From Nocardioides jejuensis (GTDB taxonomy: Bacteria; Actinomycetota; Actinomycetes; Propionibacteriales; Nocardioidaceae), in the NCBI RefSeq assembly GCF_004337475.1, contig NZ_SJZJ01000023.1, positions 1-64,000 on the forward strand: a stretch of DNA of 64,000 bases, read 5' to 3'. Positions 7,927 through 14,764 of this stretch are shown here, one piece after another. How positions within the stretch are numbered: position 1 is the stretch's first letter; each line of letters begins with the position of its first letter. Under the pieces are notes generated by a model, which saw only the letters and a list, made by a program, of their open reading frames with translations, had not been told where the DNA came from and searched no databases. The position numbers were made by a program, and so were the translations under genes.

Positions 7927-9120
7927 TCAGAGCGCGTACTCCTTGAGGAGCTGGCGACCGATGATCATCTTCTGGATGTCGGAGGTGCCCTCGCCGATGA
8001 GCATGAACTTGACCTCGCGCATCAGGCGCTCGATCTCGTACTCCTTGGAGTAGCCGTAGCCACCGTGGATGCGGAACGAGTCCTCAACGACCTCGTTGGC
8101 GTACTCCGACGCGAGCATCTTGGCCATGCCGGCCTCGACGTCCAGGCGCTTGCCGCTCGCCTTGAGGCGGGCAGCGCGGACCATCATCGTGTGGATGGTC
8201 TCGACCTTGGTCGCCATCTCCGCGAGGCGGAAGAGGACGGCCTGGTGGTCGGCGATCTGCTTGCCGAAGGTCTTGCGCTGCTGGGCGTAGGAGATACCGA
8301 GCTCGAAGCCGCGCCAGGCCAGACCGCAGGCGCGGGCGGCGACGTTGATGCGACCGACCTCGACGCCGTCCATCATCTGGAAGAAGCCCTTGCCCGGCGT
8401 GCCACCGAGGATCTGGTCCGCGGCGATCTTGTGGTCCTCGAGGATGAGCTCGGTCGTCTCGACGCCCTTGTAGCCCATCTTGTCGATCTTGCCGGGAACG
8501 GTGACGCCCTGGGCGGTCTCGCCGAAGCCGGCCTCCTTCTCGACGATGAAGGTGGTCATGTTCTTGTAGACCGAGTCAGCACCCTCGTCGGTCTTCGTGA
8601 GGAGCATGACGAGCGTGGACGTCGCGCCGTTCGTGAGCCACATCTTCTGGCCGGTGATCGAGTACGAGCCGTCCTCGAGCTTGGTGCCCTTGGTCGAGAT
8701 CGCGGAGACGTCGGAGCCGAGGCCCGGCTCGGACATCGAGAACGCGCCGCGCATCTCGCCGGTCGCCATCCGCGGAAGGTACTTGGCCTTCTGCTCCTCG
8801 GTGCCGTGCTGCATGAGCAGGTACGCCGCGATGAAGTGGGTGTTGATGACGCCGGAGACCGACATCCAGCCGCGGGCGATCTCCTCGACGACGAGCGCGT
8901 AGGTCAGGATCGACTCGCCCAGACCACCGAACTCCTCGGGGATGGTGAGGCCGAAGACGCCGAGCTCCTTGAGCCCGTCGATGATCTCCTGCGGGTAGGT
9001 GTCCGAGTGCTCCAGGTCCTGCGCGACCGGGATGATCTTGTCGTTCACGAACTGGCGAACGGTGGACAGGATCTCCTGCTGGATCTCCGTGAGGTCCTCG
9101 GTCTGGCACAGCTTGGCCAT
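7927..9120 (-). CDS. Acyl-CoA dehydrogenase (candidate methylsuccinyl-CoA dehydrogenase)
   Basis: A 397-residue FAD-dependent acyl-CoA dehydrogenase with the usual N-terminal helical, central beta and C-terminal helical domains. FAD/substrate signatures are GAFSMSEPGLGSD and WLTNG, and the catalytic base is the glutamate in IGEGTSDIQ, the MCAD/SCAD position. Electrons would pass to ETF. The pairing with a mesaconyl-CoA hydratase-like gene makes oxidation of methylsuccinyl-CoA in the ethylmalonyl-CoA route plausible, though bacterial methylsuccinyl-CoA dehydrogenases are often longer (about 550 residues). The start MAKLCQTE has Shine-Dalgarno GGAAGG upstream and a -10 candidate TAGACT at 9161-9166. 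Confidence 0.88.
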   Translation of the reverse strand: MAKLCQTEDLTEIQQEILSTVRQFVNDKIIPVAQDLEHSDTYPQEIIDGLKELGVFGLTIPEEFGGLGESILTYALVVEEIARGWMSVSGVINTHFIAAYLLMQHGTEEQKAKYLPRMATGEMRGAFSMSEPGLGSDVSAISTKGTKLEDGSYSITGQKMWLTNGATSTLVMLLTKTDEGADSVYKNMTTFIVEKEAGFGETAQGVTVPGKIDKMGYKGVETTELILEDHKIAADQILGGTPGKGFFQMMDGVEVGRINVAARACGLAWRGFELGISYAQQRKTFGKQIADHQAVLFRLAEMATKVETIHTMMVRAARLKASGKRLDVEAGMAKMLASEYANEVVEDSFRIHGGYGYSKEYEIERLMREVKFMLIGEGTSDIQKMIIGRQLLKEYAL

Positions 9121-9175
9121 GGGGGCATTACCTTCCTGAGCGCGGGCGCAAAACACGCCGAGTCTAATGTGCGCA

Positions 9176-9213
9176 GGCCCTCCTCTGCGGACAGCGTCCG
9201 CATGAGAAGGGCC
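9176..9213 (-). terminator. Imperfect terminator hairpin downstream of the PLD-like gene
   Basis: Two-part stem: GGCCCT/AGGGCC outside and TGCGGAC/GTCCGCA inside, with a 4-5 nt internal loop and an AGC apical loop. It lies just beyond the stop of the minus-strand gene at 9250. Confidence 0.4.
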
Positions 9214-9249
9214 ACGCGACTGGATCGGTCCGGGGACCGGCGAGCTGGA

Positions 9250-10491
9250 TCAGCCCCGGTACGCCGGGGTGGTCGTCGGGTAGATGCCGAACTTGTGGGT
9301 GTAGTACGTGTTCATGTACGTGAAGCGCGAGAAGAACCCCTGCTGCCACGTGGACCCGATCAGACCGATGCAGAGCTCGTCGTTCATGAAGGACATGCCG
9401 GACCAGTTCTCCGAGCCGGTCCAGAGTGCGCGGGTCGCGACACCGTTGTAGGTGCCGCTGATCGCCATGCCCTTGAGGTGCGAGTAGAAGTCGACCGTCG
9501 AGGTGCCGTCTTCGTTGTAGATGTACTTGTAGTCGGCGCTGCGCACCGGGATGCCGGCCTCGCGCAGGATCTTGATGACCTGGCCGCCGGCGACGCTGGT
9601 GATGATCTTGATGTCGCAGCCCTGCTTCTTCAGCTGCGCGACCTCGTTGGCGATCCAGACACCGCGGTCGCCGTTCCAGCCGTACATCATGATCCGGATG
9701 GCGGTCTTGCCGTTGATGCCGGTGCCCGGCTGCGCCGCGCAGTCGATCGCCTTGAGCCGGTTCATCACCGGGTCCTCGGCAGCCGTGGGGGTCCGCGAGT
9801 AGCTGACCGTGCGCGTGGAGGCCTCGCCGTCCTGCGTCCGGTAGAACTGCGCGGTCAGGCCGGGCTGCTCGTAGTACACCCAGCGCGGGTCGACGGCCTC
9901 GTCGTACTTGAGCTCGTTGAAGACCTTCACGAACGCGTCGTGGAGGCCAGGCACGTTGCGCAGGGTGACCAGGTCGTTCCACTGGAGCTGCACGGCACGG
10001 TCGGTCATGTTGGCCGAGCCGGTGATGACGACGTCGCTCGCGCTGCCGCTGCGGGTGAAGGCGTAGACCTTCATGTGCAGGTTGCCGGCGCCGCCGCGGC
10101 ACGAGCCGTGGCACAGGCGCAGGAAGTTCTGGTACTTCGGGTTGCCGCCGAGCTCGGTGCGGAGGCGACGCGTCTGCGGCGAGATCCAGTTGTCGTTGAG
10201 CACGATCTGGACCCGGACGCCGCGGCGGTGAGCCTTCACGAGCGCGTCAGCGACGTCCTTGCGGTCGAAGGAGTACGCCGCGATCTGGATCTTCTCGCCG
10301 GCCGGGGTCAGGTTGATCGCCGAGATCACCTGCTTGCCGAGGGCGTTGCGCGTCGCGGCCTGGGGCGAGACGGGGTTGTTGAACTTCTCCCCGTCCTCGA
10401 GCGCCTGGGCCGACGACGGCGCGAGCAGGGCGATGAGCAAGACGGACACGAGCACCGTGAGAACGCGGCGAAACACTTGGACTACCCCCAT
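9250..10491 (-). CDS. Secreted phospholipase D-like protein
   Basis: A 413-residue protein with a Sec signal peptide (residues 1-30; basic head, core LTVLVSVLLIALLAP, cleavage near AQALE). Two PLD-type half-sites follow: HMK near residue 138 with GSANMT downstream, and HLK near residue 335 with GSENWS. Both keep the catalytic His and Lys and the GSxN serine, but the aspartate that completes a canonical HxKx4D motif is replaced by Thr and Ser respectively. It is expected to act outside the cell on phosphodiester bonds of phospholipid, teichoic-acid-like polymer or nucleic acid. Its neighbours point to surface polymers. Substrate not assigned. Confidence 0.82.
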   Translation of the reverse strand: MGVVQVFRRVLTVLVSVLLIALLAPSSAQALEDGEKFNNPVSPQAATRNALGKQVISAINLTPAGEKIQIAAYSFDRKDVADALVKAHRRGVRVQIVLNDNWISPQTRRLRTELGGNPKYQNFLRLCHGSCRGGAGNLHMKVYAFTRSGSASDVVITGSANMTDRAVQLQWNDLVTLRNVPGLHDAFVKVFNELKYDEAVDPRWVYYEQPGLTAQFYRTQDGEASTRTVSYSRTPTAAEDPVMNRLKAIDCAAQPGTGINGKTAIRIMMYGWNGDRGVWIANEVAQLKKQGCDIKIITSVAGGQVIKILREAGIPVRSADYKYIYNEDGTSTVDFYSHLKGMAISGTYNGVATRALWTGSENWSGMSFMNDELCIGLIGSTWQQGFFSRFTYMNTYYTHKFGIYPTTTPAYRG

Positions 10492-10573
10492 GAATCTGCT
10501 GAACGGTCAGTAGAACACACGCCACCGACGCCGTGGGCGGAACCGGACCTACATCACACGCGACCCCACAGAA

Positions 10574-11716
10574 TCACGAGCGACCCAGGACCCGGCGCAC
10601 CCTCCGCCGGCGCGAGCCGGCCTCTGCCTCGGCTGCCGCGGCCTCTGCCGCAGCCCGGGCCGCAGCAGCGTCGGCCGCCCTGCGGTCGCGGGTCTCGTCC
10701 ATGCGGTCGCTCATGATCCGCGCGAGCGCATGGGCGGCGGAGTCGAGCAGCTGCTTCTCGCTCGTCACGAAGCCCTCGGCGGTGAAGGCCGCCGGTGCGG
10801 GATCGAGATCGGCGAGGTCACCGGTCACGTCGTAGCCGCCAGCCCTGATCGCGTCGGAGTAGCGCGTCGAGAGGTCGCGCACCCAGTCGGCGTACGCGGC
10901 GGGGATGCGGATCCGGTCGCCGTTCTGCGGACCGAGGACCTGCACGGCGAACCACCGCTTGCCGACCTCGCCGTAGACGTCGCGGAGCCGGTTCTCCTCG
11001 GGCAGGCGGTAGTTGACCCGGCGCAGCAGCTCGGCCTGGATCATGCCGATGCCCCGGTTCGAGCTCGCCACCTCGCGATCGAGGCGGGTCCAGTCGATGC
11101 CGAGCACCTCGCAGAACCGGTGCAGCAGCACCTCTGGATCCCCACCGGGCGCCGGCACCGTCACGACGTGGATCCGCTCGGCCGGGACGTGCGCTGACCA
11201 GCGCGTCAGGATCGCCGCGACGTCGGTGCTCCGCCAGTGCTTGCTGTGCACCTCCCCCTCGGTCGAGCGCATCGTCTCGAGGTAGCCGTCCCAGGTCGCG
11301 TATCCGCCGGACTGGATCAGCTGCTGCCAAGCGGACGGAATCTGCCGACCGAGGTCGCGCAGCGTGACGATCAGGTGCACCTCGCGGTCGCCGCAGGCTG
11401 CCAGGAGGCGCTCGATCTGGTCGTCCGGCGCCGGGGCGAAGGACTCCTCCGTGATCAGGGCGCGATCGCCCGGAGCCTCGGCGAGCTGACCGGGAAGGCG
11501 GTCCAGGGCACCCACGACCGATGCCGGGTCGAGGTGAGGCTGATACCGGTCCCGCGCGCGCAGCATGAGGTGGAAGGTGTCGCGCTTGCTGCCCGGCACC
11601 ATGTCGAGTCCCTGGGCGGCGAGCTCCTCGACGTTCTGCCAGAAGATGCTCTGGAGGTAGGACGTCCCCGTCTTCTGGAGGCCGATGTGGATGTAGAGGG
11701 GCCGCACGCCGGTCAT
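10574..11716 (-). CDS. P-loop sulfotransferase-like protein 1
   Basis: A 380-residue cytosolic protein of the sulfotransferase superfamily. The 5'-phosphosulfate loop is HIGLQKTGTSYLQ close to the N-terminus, and the 3'-phosphate-binding arginine/serine region is IVTLRDLGRQIPSAWQQ. It should move sulfate from PAPS onto a hydroxyl, possibly of a surface glycan. The C-terminal 45 residues form an alanine/arginine-rich coiled-coil tail. The start is set at the second ATG (11716) because TAGGAT lies 7 nt upstream and overlaps the ATG at 11725. Paralogous to the next gene upstream. Confidence 0.78.
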   Translation of the reverse strand: MTGVRPLYIHIGLQKTGTSYLQSIFWQNVEELAAQGLDMVPGSKRDTFHLMLRARDRYQPHLDPASVVGALDRLPGQLAEAPGDRALITEESFAPAPDDQIERLLAACGDREVHLIVTLRDLGRQIPSAWQQLIQSGGYATWDGYLETMRSTEGEVHSKHWRSTDVAAILTRWSAHVPAERIHVVTVPAPGGDPEVLLHRFCEVLGIDWTRLDREVASSNRGIGMIQAELLRRVNYRLPEENRLRDVYGEVGKRWFAVQVLGPQNGDRIRIPAAYADWVRDLSTRYSDAIRAGGYDVTGDLADLDPAPAAFTAEGFVTSEKQLLDSAAHALARIMSDRMDETRDRRAADAAAARAAAEAAAAEAEAGSRRRRVRRVLGRS

Positions 11717-11723
11717 GGCCGTC

Positions 11724-11729
11724 ATCCTA
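11724..11729 (-). promoter_or_regulatory. Leaderless -10 (TAGGAT)
   Basis: TAGGAT on the minus strand, 7 nt before the ATG at 11716; it suggests sulfotransferase 1 has its own promoter besides any read-through from the operon. Confidence 0.5.
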
Positions 11730-11730
11730 G

Positions 11731-12870
11731 TCAGGAGCCAGGCTCGGCCGAACGCCGCAGCCGGCGGCGCAGGCCACCGCGCTGTGACTCCGGAGCCGGC
11801 TCGTCGGCCGCGACGACGCGCGCCGCCAGGTCGTCGATCTCCGCCTTGAGACGGGTGTTCTCCTGGCGTGTCGTGCGCATCGTCGCCAGCACTCCGCGGA
11901 CGGTGGCGGTCGCGACCTCCAGGAGCTCGCCCTCCGTCACGGAGGCGGGGTCCCGACCGGGGACGTTCGCCGGTACACGGAGCCGCTGCAGGTCACCCTG
12001 CACGTCGAATCCGGTCCCCTCGAGCCAGGCGACAGTCGCATCGGCGCGTGCCCGCAGCTCCTCGACCCGCGCCTCCGACGGCCGCGGGCGATCGCCGCCG
12101 CGTCCGACCAGCTGGCCGTGCGCGAGGAACCCACGCAGCCAGACACCCCGGTCCAGGGCGGTGCTGAAGTCGTCGAGGCCCGCGCTGACCCGCCGCATGA
12201 ACTCCGCCTCGACCACACCGAGGGAGTTGTTCTCCCGCGCTGCGTCGAGCGCGAACGTGTCGGCGTCCGCGATGCCGAGGATCCCGGCGAACTGGAGCCA
12301 CAACGTCTCCCGCGGCTCGCTCGCATCGGGAAGCACCAGGAGATGCACCCGCTCCGGGGGTACGACGACGGTCCACCGCCGCAGCACCTGCTCGAGATCG
12401 AGGGTCCGCCAGGTCCACTCCTCCCACGACGTGCCGTCGGCCGGGAAGTCGTCGAGGCCGCGCTCGAAGAAGCCGTGCTTGACGAACTCCTGCCAGTAGG
12501 ACGCCACGACGGTCAGCACGTCGCGCGCCGTCACGACCAGGTGCACCTCGGCGTCGAGGTCGGCGATCGCGCGGGCCGCCTGCTCCTCCGTCGCCGCACC
12601 GAAGAACTCGTGGCTGATCACCGCGGGACCCTCGTGCGCGCGGACCTGCTCCACGATGCGCCCCCACGAGGTGCGCGCGGGCGCCTTCCGGTTGGGCAGG
12701 CCGGGGTGCTCGCGGACGACGAGGGTCGCCCACATCTGGTCACGCGCGTGCCGCCCCGGCAGCAGGATGCCCTGGGCGTCGAGCGCGTCCTTGTTGGCCC
12801 ACAGCACCGACTGCAGGTACGTCGTTCCCGTCTTGGGCAGGCCGACGTGGAGGTAGACCCGAGACGCCAC
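11731..12870 (-). CDS. P-loop sulfotransferase-like protein 2
   Basis: A 379-residue paralog of the preceding sulfotransferase. The PAPS loop is HVGLPKTGTTYLQ at residues 7-19, and VVTARDVLTVVASYWQEF carries the 3'-phosphate-binding Arg and Ser. A C-terminal helical, charged tail of about 60 residues follows. It starts with GTG 2 nt after the stop of the small coiled-coil gene, so the two are co-transcribed. The acceptor substrate is unknown. Two sulfotransferases next to a LicD/methyltransferase fusion suggest decoration of an exported glycan or lipid. Confidence 0.78.
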   Translation of the reverse strand: MASRVYLHVGLPKTGTTYLQSVLWANKDALDAQGILLPGRHARDQMWATLVVREHPGLPNRKAPARTSWGRIVEQVRAHEGPAVISHEFFGAATEEQAARAIADLDAEVHLVVTARDVLTVVASYWQEFVKHGFFERGLDDFPADGTSWEEWTWRTLDLEQVLRRWTVVVPPERVHLLVLPDASEPRETLWLQFAGILGIADADTFALDAARENNSLGVVEAEFMRRVSAGLDDFSTALDRGVWLRGFLAHGQLVGRGGDRPRPSEARVEELRARADATVAWLEGTGFDVQGDLQRLRVPANVPGRDPASVTEGELLEVATATVRGVLATMRTTRQENTRLKAEIDDLAARVVAADEPAPESQRGGLRRRLRRSAEPGS

Positions 12871-12872
12871 GC

Positions 12873-13085
12873 TCAGAGGCTGTTCTGGTACTTGGCCAGG
12901 AGCTCGGTGAGGCGCGCCTCGTCACGCTGCGCGACGGGCAGCAGGAGCTCGCTCACGATGTCGGTCAGCTCCGCCAGGCGGAGGTTCATCCGACGGCACT
13001 CCTGCACCTCGTCCTCGAGCACGCGGACGCGTCGACGCAGGTCGATCACGGCCGCGCCGCTCACCTTGCTCCGGAGCTTGCTCAT
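12873..13085 (-). CDS. Small coiled-coil protein (DUF6752-like)
   Basis: A 70-residue protein predicted to be almost entirely helical, with heptad-like leucine spacing through VLEDEVQECRRMNLRLAEL and a single cysteine. It resembles the short proteins labelled DUF6752 next to surface-glycan genes in Nocardioides-type genomes; this is from memory and unverified. The ATG at 13085 overlaps the upstream stop by 4 nt (ATGA), which favours it over the in-frame ATG at 13094. It could be an oligomerisation or scaffold partner of the flanking enzymes, but nothing in the sequence proves that. Confidence 0.7.
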   Translation of the reverse strand: MSKLRSKVSGAAVIDLRRRVRVLEDEVQECRRMNLRLAELTDIVSELLLPVAQRDEARLTELLAKYQNSL

Positions 13086-14647
13086 CGATCCCATGCGACC
13101 ACCATTCGACAGATACGGGAGGCGGATTCCGCCCCGTCCTTGCTGCTCACCGGGAGCACCTCCCGGCGTACGACTGTGCCACCGCTCTCGGCGATCTCGG
13201 CGGCGATGACCTCCGGCCGGAGCGGCCGGGCCTGGATCGACGCGGCGTAGCCGTCGTCGCCCTCGACCGCGAGGAACTGGAGATAGAGCCGACCGCCGGA
13301 GCGCGTCATCATCGCCGTCGTGCGCCAGAGCTCGCGACGGCCCCGCGCGTGGATCGAGTCGATCATGTGCCGCGACATCAGCACCCGCGGTCCGGGCGAG
13401 CGCGCGAGCAGCGCTGCCGTGCTCAGGGCCGAGCGGAGCTCGAGCGGGTTGAAGAAGAGGTAGTGGGCATCCAGACCCTCCTTGGCGGTGCGATCAGCCA
13501 TCCGCGCATAGGCACCCCGGACGAAGTCGAGCCCGGTCGCCCGGACACCCTGCCGCGCGAACCACGCGACGTCCGTGCCGTAGCCGCACCCGAGGTCGAT
13601 GACGTGCTGCGCGTCCGGCTCCTCCGCGGCGACCCACGACGCCGTGTCGGACGGCTCGATCGCCCGGCTGCGGCGCGCCGAGTAGTAGCGGTCCCAGATG
13701 TTGCGCCCGTCGCGGGTGCCGCGGAACCAGGCGTTGAAGCGCCGGTGCGTCGACTCCGGCGTCGGGAAGTGGAACGCCGGGTCCGGCACGCGCCACGTCG
13801 GGCCATACGTCGCCGCGAGGAACTTGTCGGTGTTGGCTGGCGCCGCGAAGTCGAAGCCTTCGAGCGACGCCGTGCCGAGCGGCGTGATCCACTCCCGCTT
13901 GAAGTCGGTGCGGATCTCGCCCATCAGGTGCAGCTTGCCGTCGAGCATGAAGCCGCCGAAGACGTCGAGCCCGCGCACGGACCCGTCCGACTCGCGCACG
14001 TCGACCTTGAAGGCAGCACCCGAGTAGCGCGTGACCGGATACCCGCGCGCCACGATCTCGCGCTGCAGGTGGAAGGACTCGCGCATGACGTCGACCGGGT
14101 GCTCGTGGCGCGAGACGTAGCCGAGGTCGGCATCGCTGTCGTGCCCGATCAGCTGACCGTTGCGCACGGCGCCCAGGAGCGTGCCGTACGCGATGAAGGC
14201 GTCGATGCCGAGGTCGTGGAGGACGTTGAGGACGTCGTCGATGGAGCGCATGAGCGGCGCCGTGTGCTCTGCGGAGCGGGTGTCGAAGGTCTGGACGCGG
14301 CGCCCCGACTTGTCGAGCGCCAGCGGACGACCGTCGGGCGTCTCGATCCGGATCCGGCCCTCGCCCGACCCGAGCGTGATGTCGTCGTCGAAGACGTCCT
14401 CGCCCGTCGCGTGCACCCGGATCTGCAGGCGCGCGGTGCCCTGCAGCAGCGGCACGAGCGTCGCCGGCCACTCCACGAGGTGACCGTCGCGCCCGGACGA
14501 CGCGGCGTCGCGGTGCAGCCAGAACGAGAAGATCCGGCGCTCGTCGATGAGGACGTCGAGGATGACCTCTGCCTTCGAGACGGCGCGGATTCCCTCGTCG
14601 TCCACGCGAACGACGGTCACTGCGGACCGCTTCGACCTGCCACTCAA
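13082..14647 (-). CDS. LicD-like / SAM-methyltransferase fusion protein
   Basis: A 521-residue two-domain protein. The middle region (roughly residues 120-310) has a LicD/nucleotidyltransferase-fold signature, YGTLLGAVRNGQ followed by HDSDADLGY, where the aspartates match the metal ligands of phosphocholine or phosphosugar transferases. From about residue 345 a class I methyltransferase follows with motif I DLGCGYGTDVAWF. The first 120 residues form a beta-rich domain with no assignment. The likely role is adding and methylating a substituent on a surface polymer. The TTG start at 14647 has AGGAG 8 nt upstream; GTG at 14620 is the alternative. A -10 candidate TATCAT lies at 14702-14707. Confidence 0.72.
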   Translation of the reverse strand: MSGRSKRSAVTVVRVDDEGIRAVSKAEVILDVLIDERRIFSFWLHRDAASSGRDGHLVEWPATLVPLLQGTARLQIRVHATGEDVFDDDITLGSGEGRIRIETPDGRPLALDKSGRRVQTFDTRSAEHTAPLMRSIDDVLNVLHDLGIDAFIAYGTLLGAVRNGQLIGHDSDADLGYVSRHEHPVDVMRESFHLQREIVARGYPVTRYSGAAFKVDVRESDGSVRGLDVFGGFMLDGKLHLMGEIRTDFKREWITPLGTASLEGFDFAAPANTDKFLAATYGPTWRVPDPAFHFPTPESTHRRFNAWFRGTRDGRNIWDRYYSARRSRAIEPSDTASWVAAEEPDAQHVIDLGCGYGTDVAWFARQGVRATGLDFVRGAYARMADRTAKEGLDAHYLFFNPLELRSALSTAALLARSPGPRVLMSRHMIDSIHARGRRELWRTTAMMTRSGGRLYLQFLAVEGDDGYAASIQARPLRPEVIAAEIAESGGTVVRREVLPVSSKDGAESASRICRMVVAWDR

Positions 14648-14752
14648 GCGCCGGGCTCCTGCTCTGTTTCGGTGCCGCCGTCCGGCCGCACCGTGCCCCG
14701 CATGATAGCCAGCACCGCGCGCGTCCTCGCGGTGATCCACTTCGCGCCGACC

Positions 14753-14758
14753 TACGAT
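14753..14758 (+). promoter_or_regulatory. Leaderless -10 (TACGAT)
   Basis: TACGAT, 6 nt before the GTG at 14765; it decides between three possible in-frame starts. Confidence 0.45.
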
Positions 14759-14764
14759 TCACAA

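Noticed and set aside
7573..10716. Very long open frame on the plus strand, antisense to the MaoC, dehydrogenase and PLD genes (also 29135-31003 and 13349-14700).
   Set aside because: High-GC shadow frames with biased Arg/Gly/Asp composition, no start signals and no recognisable domain; the minus-strand genes carry complete catalytic motifs.
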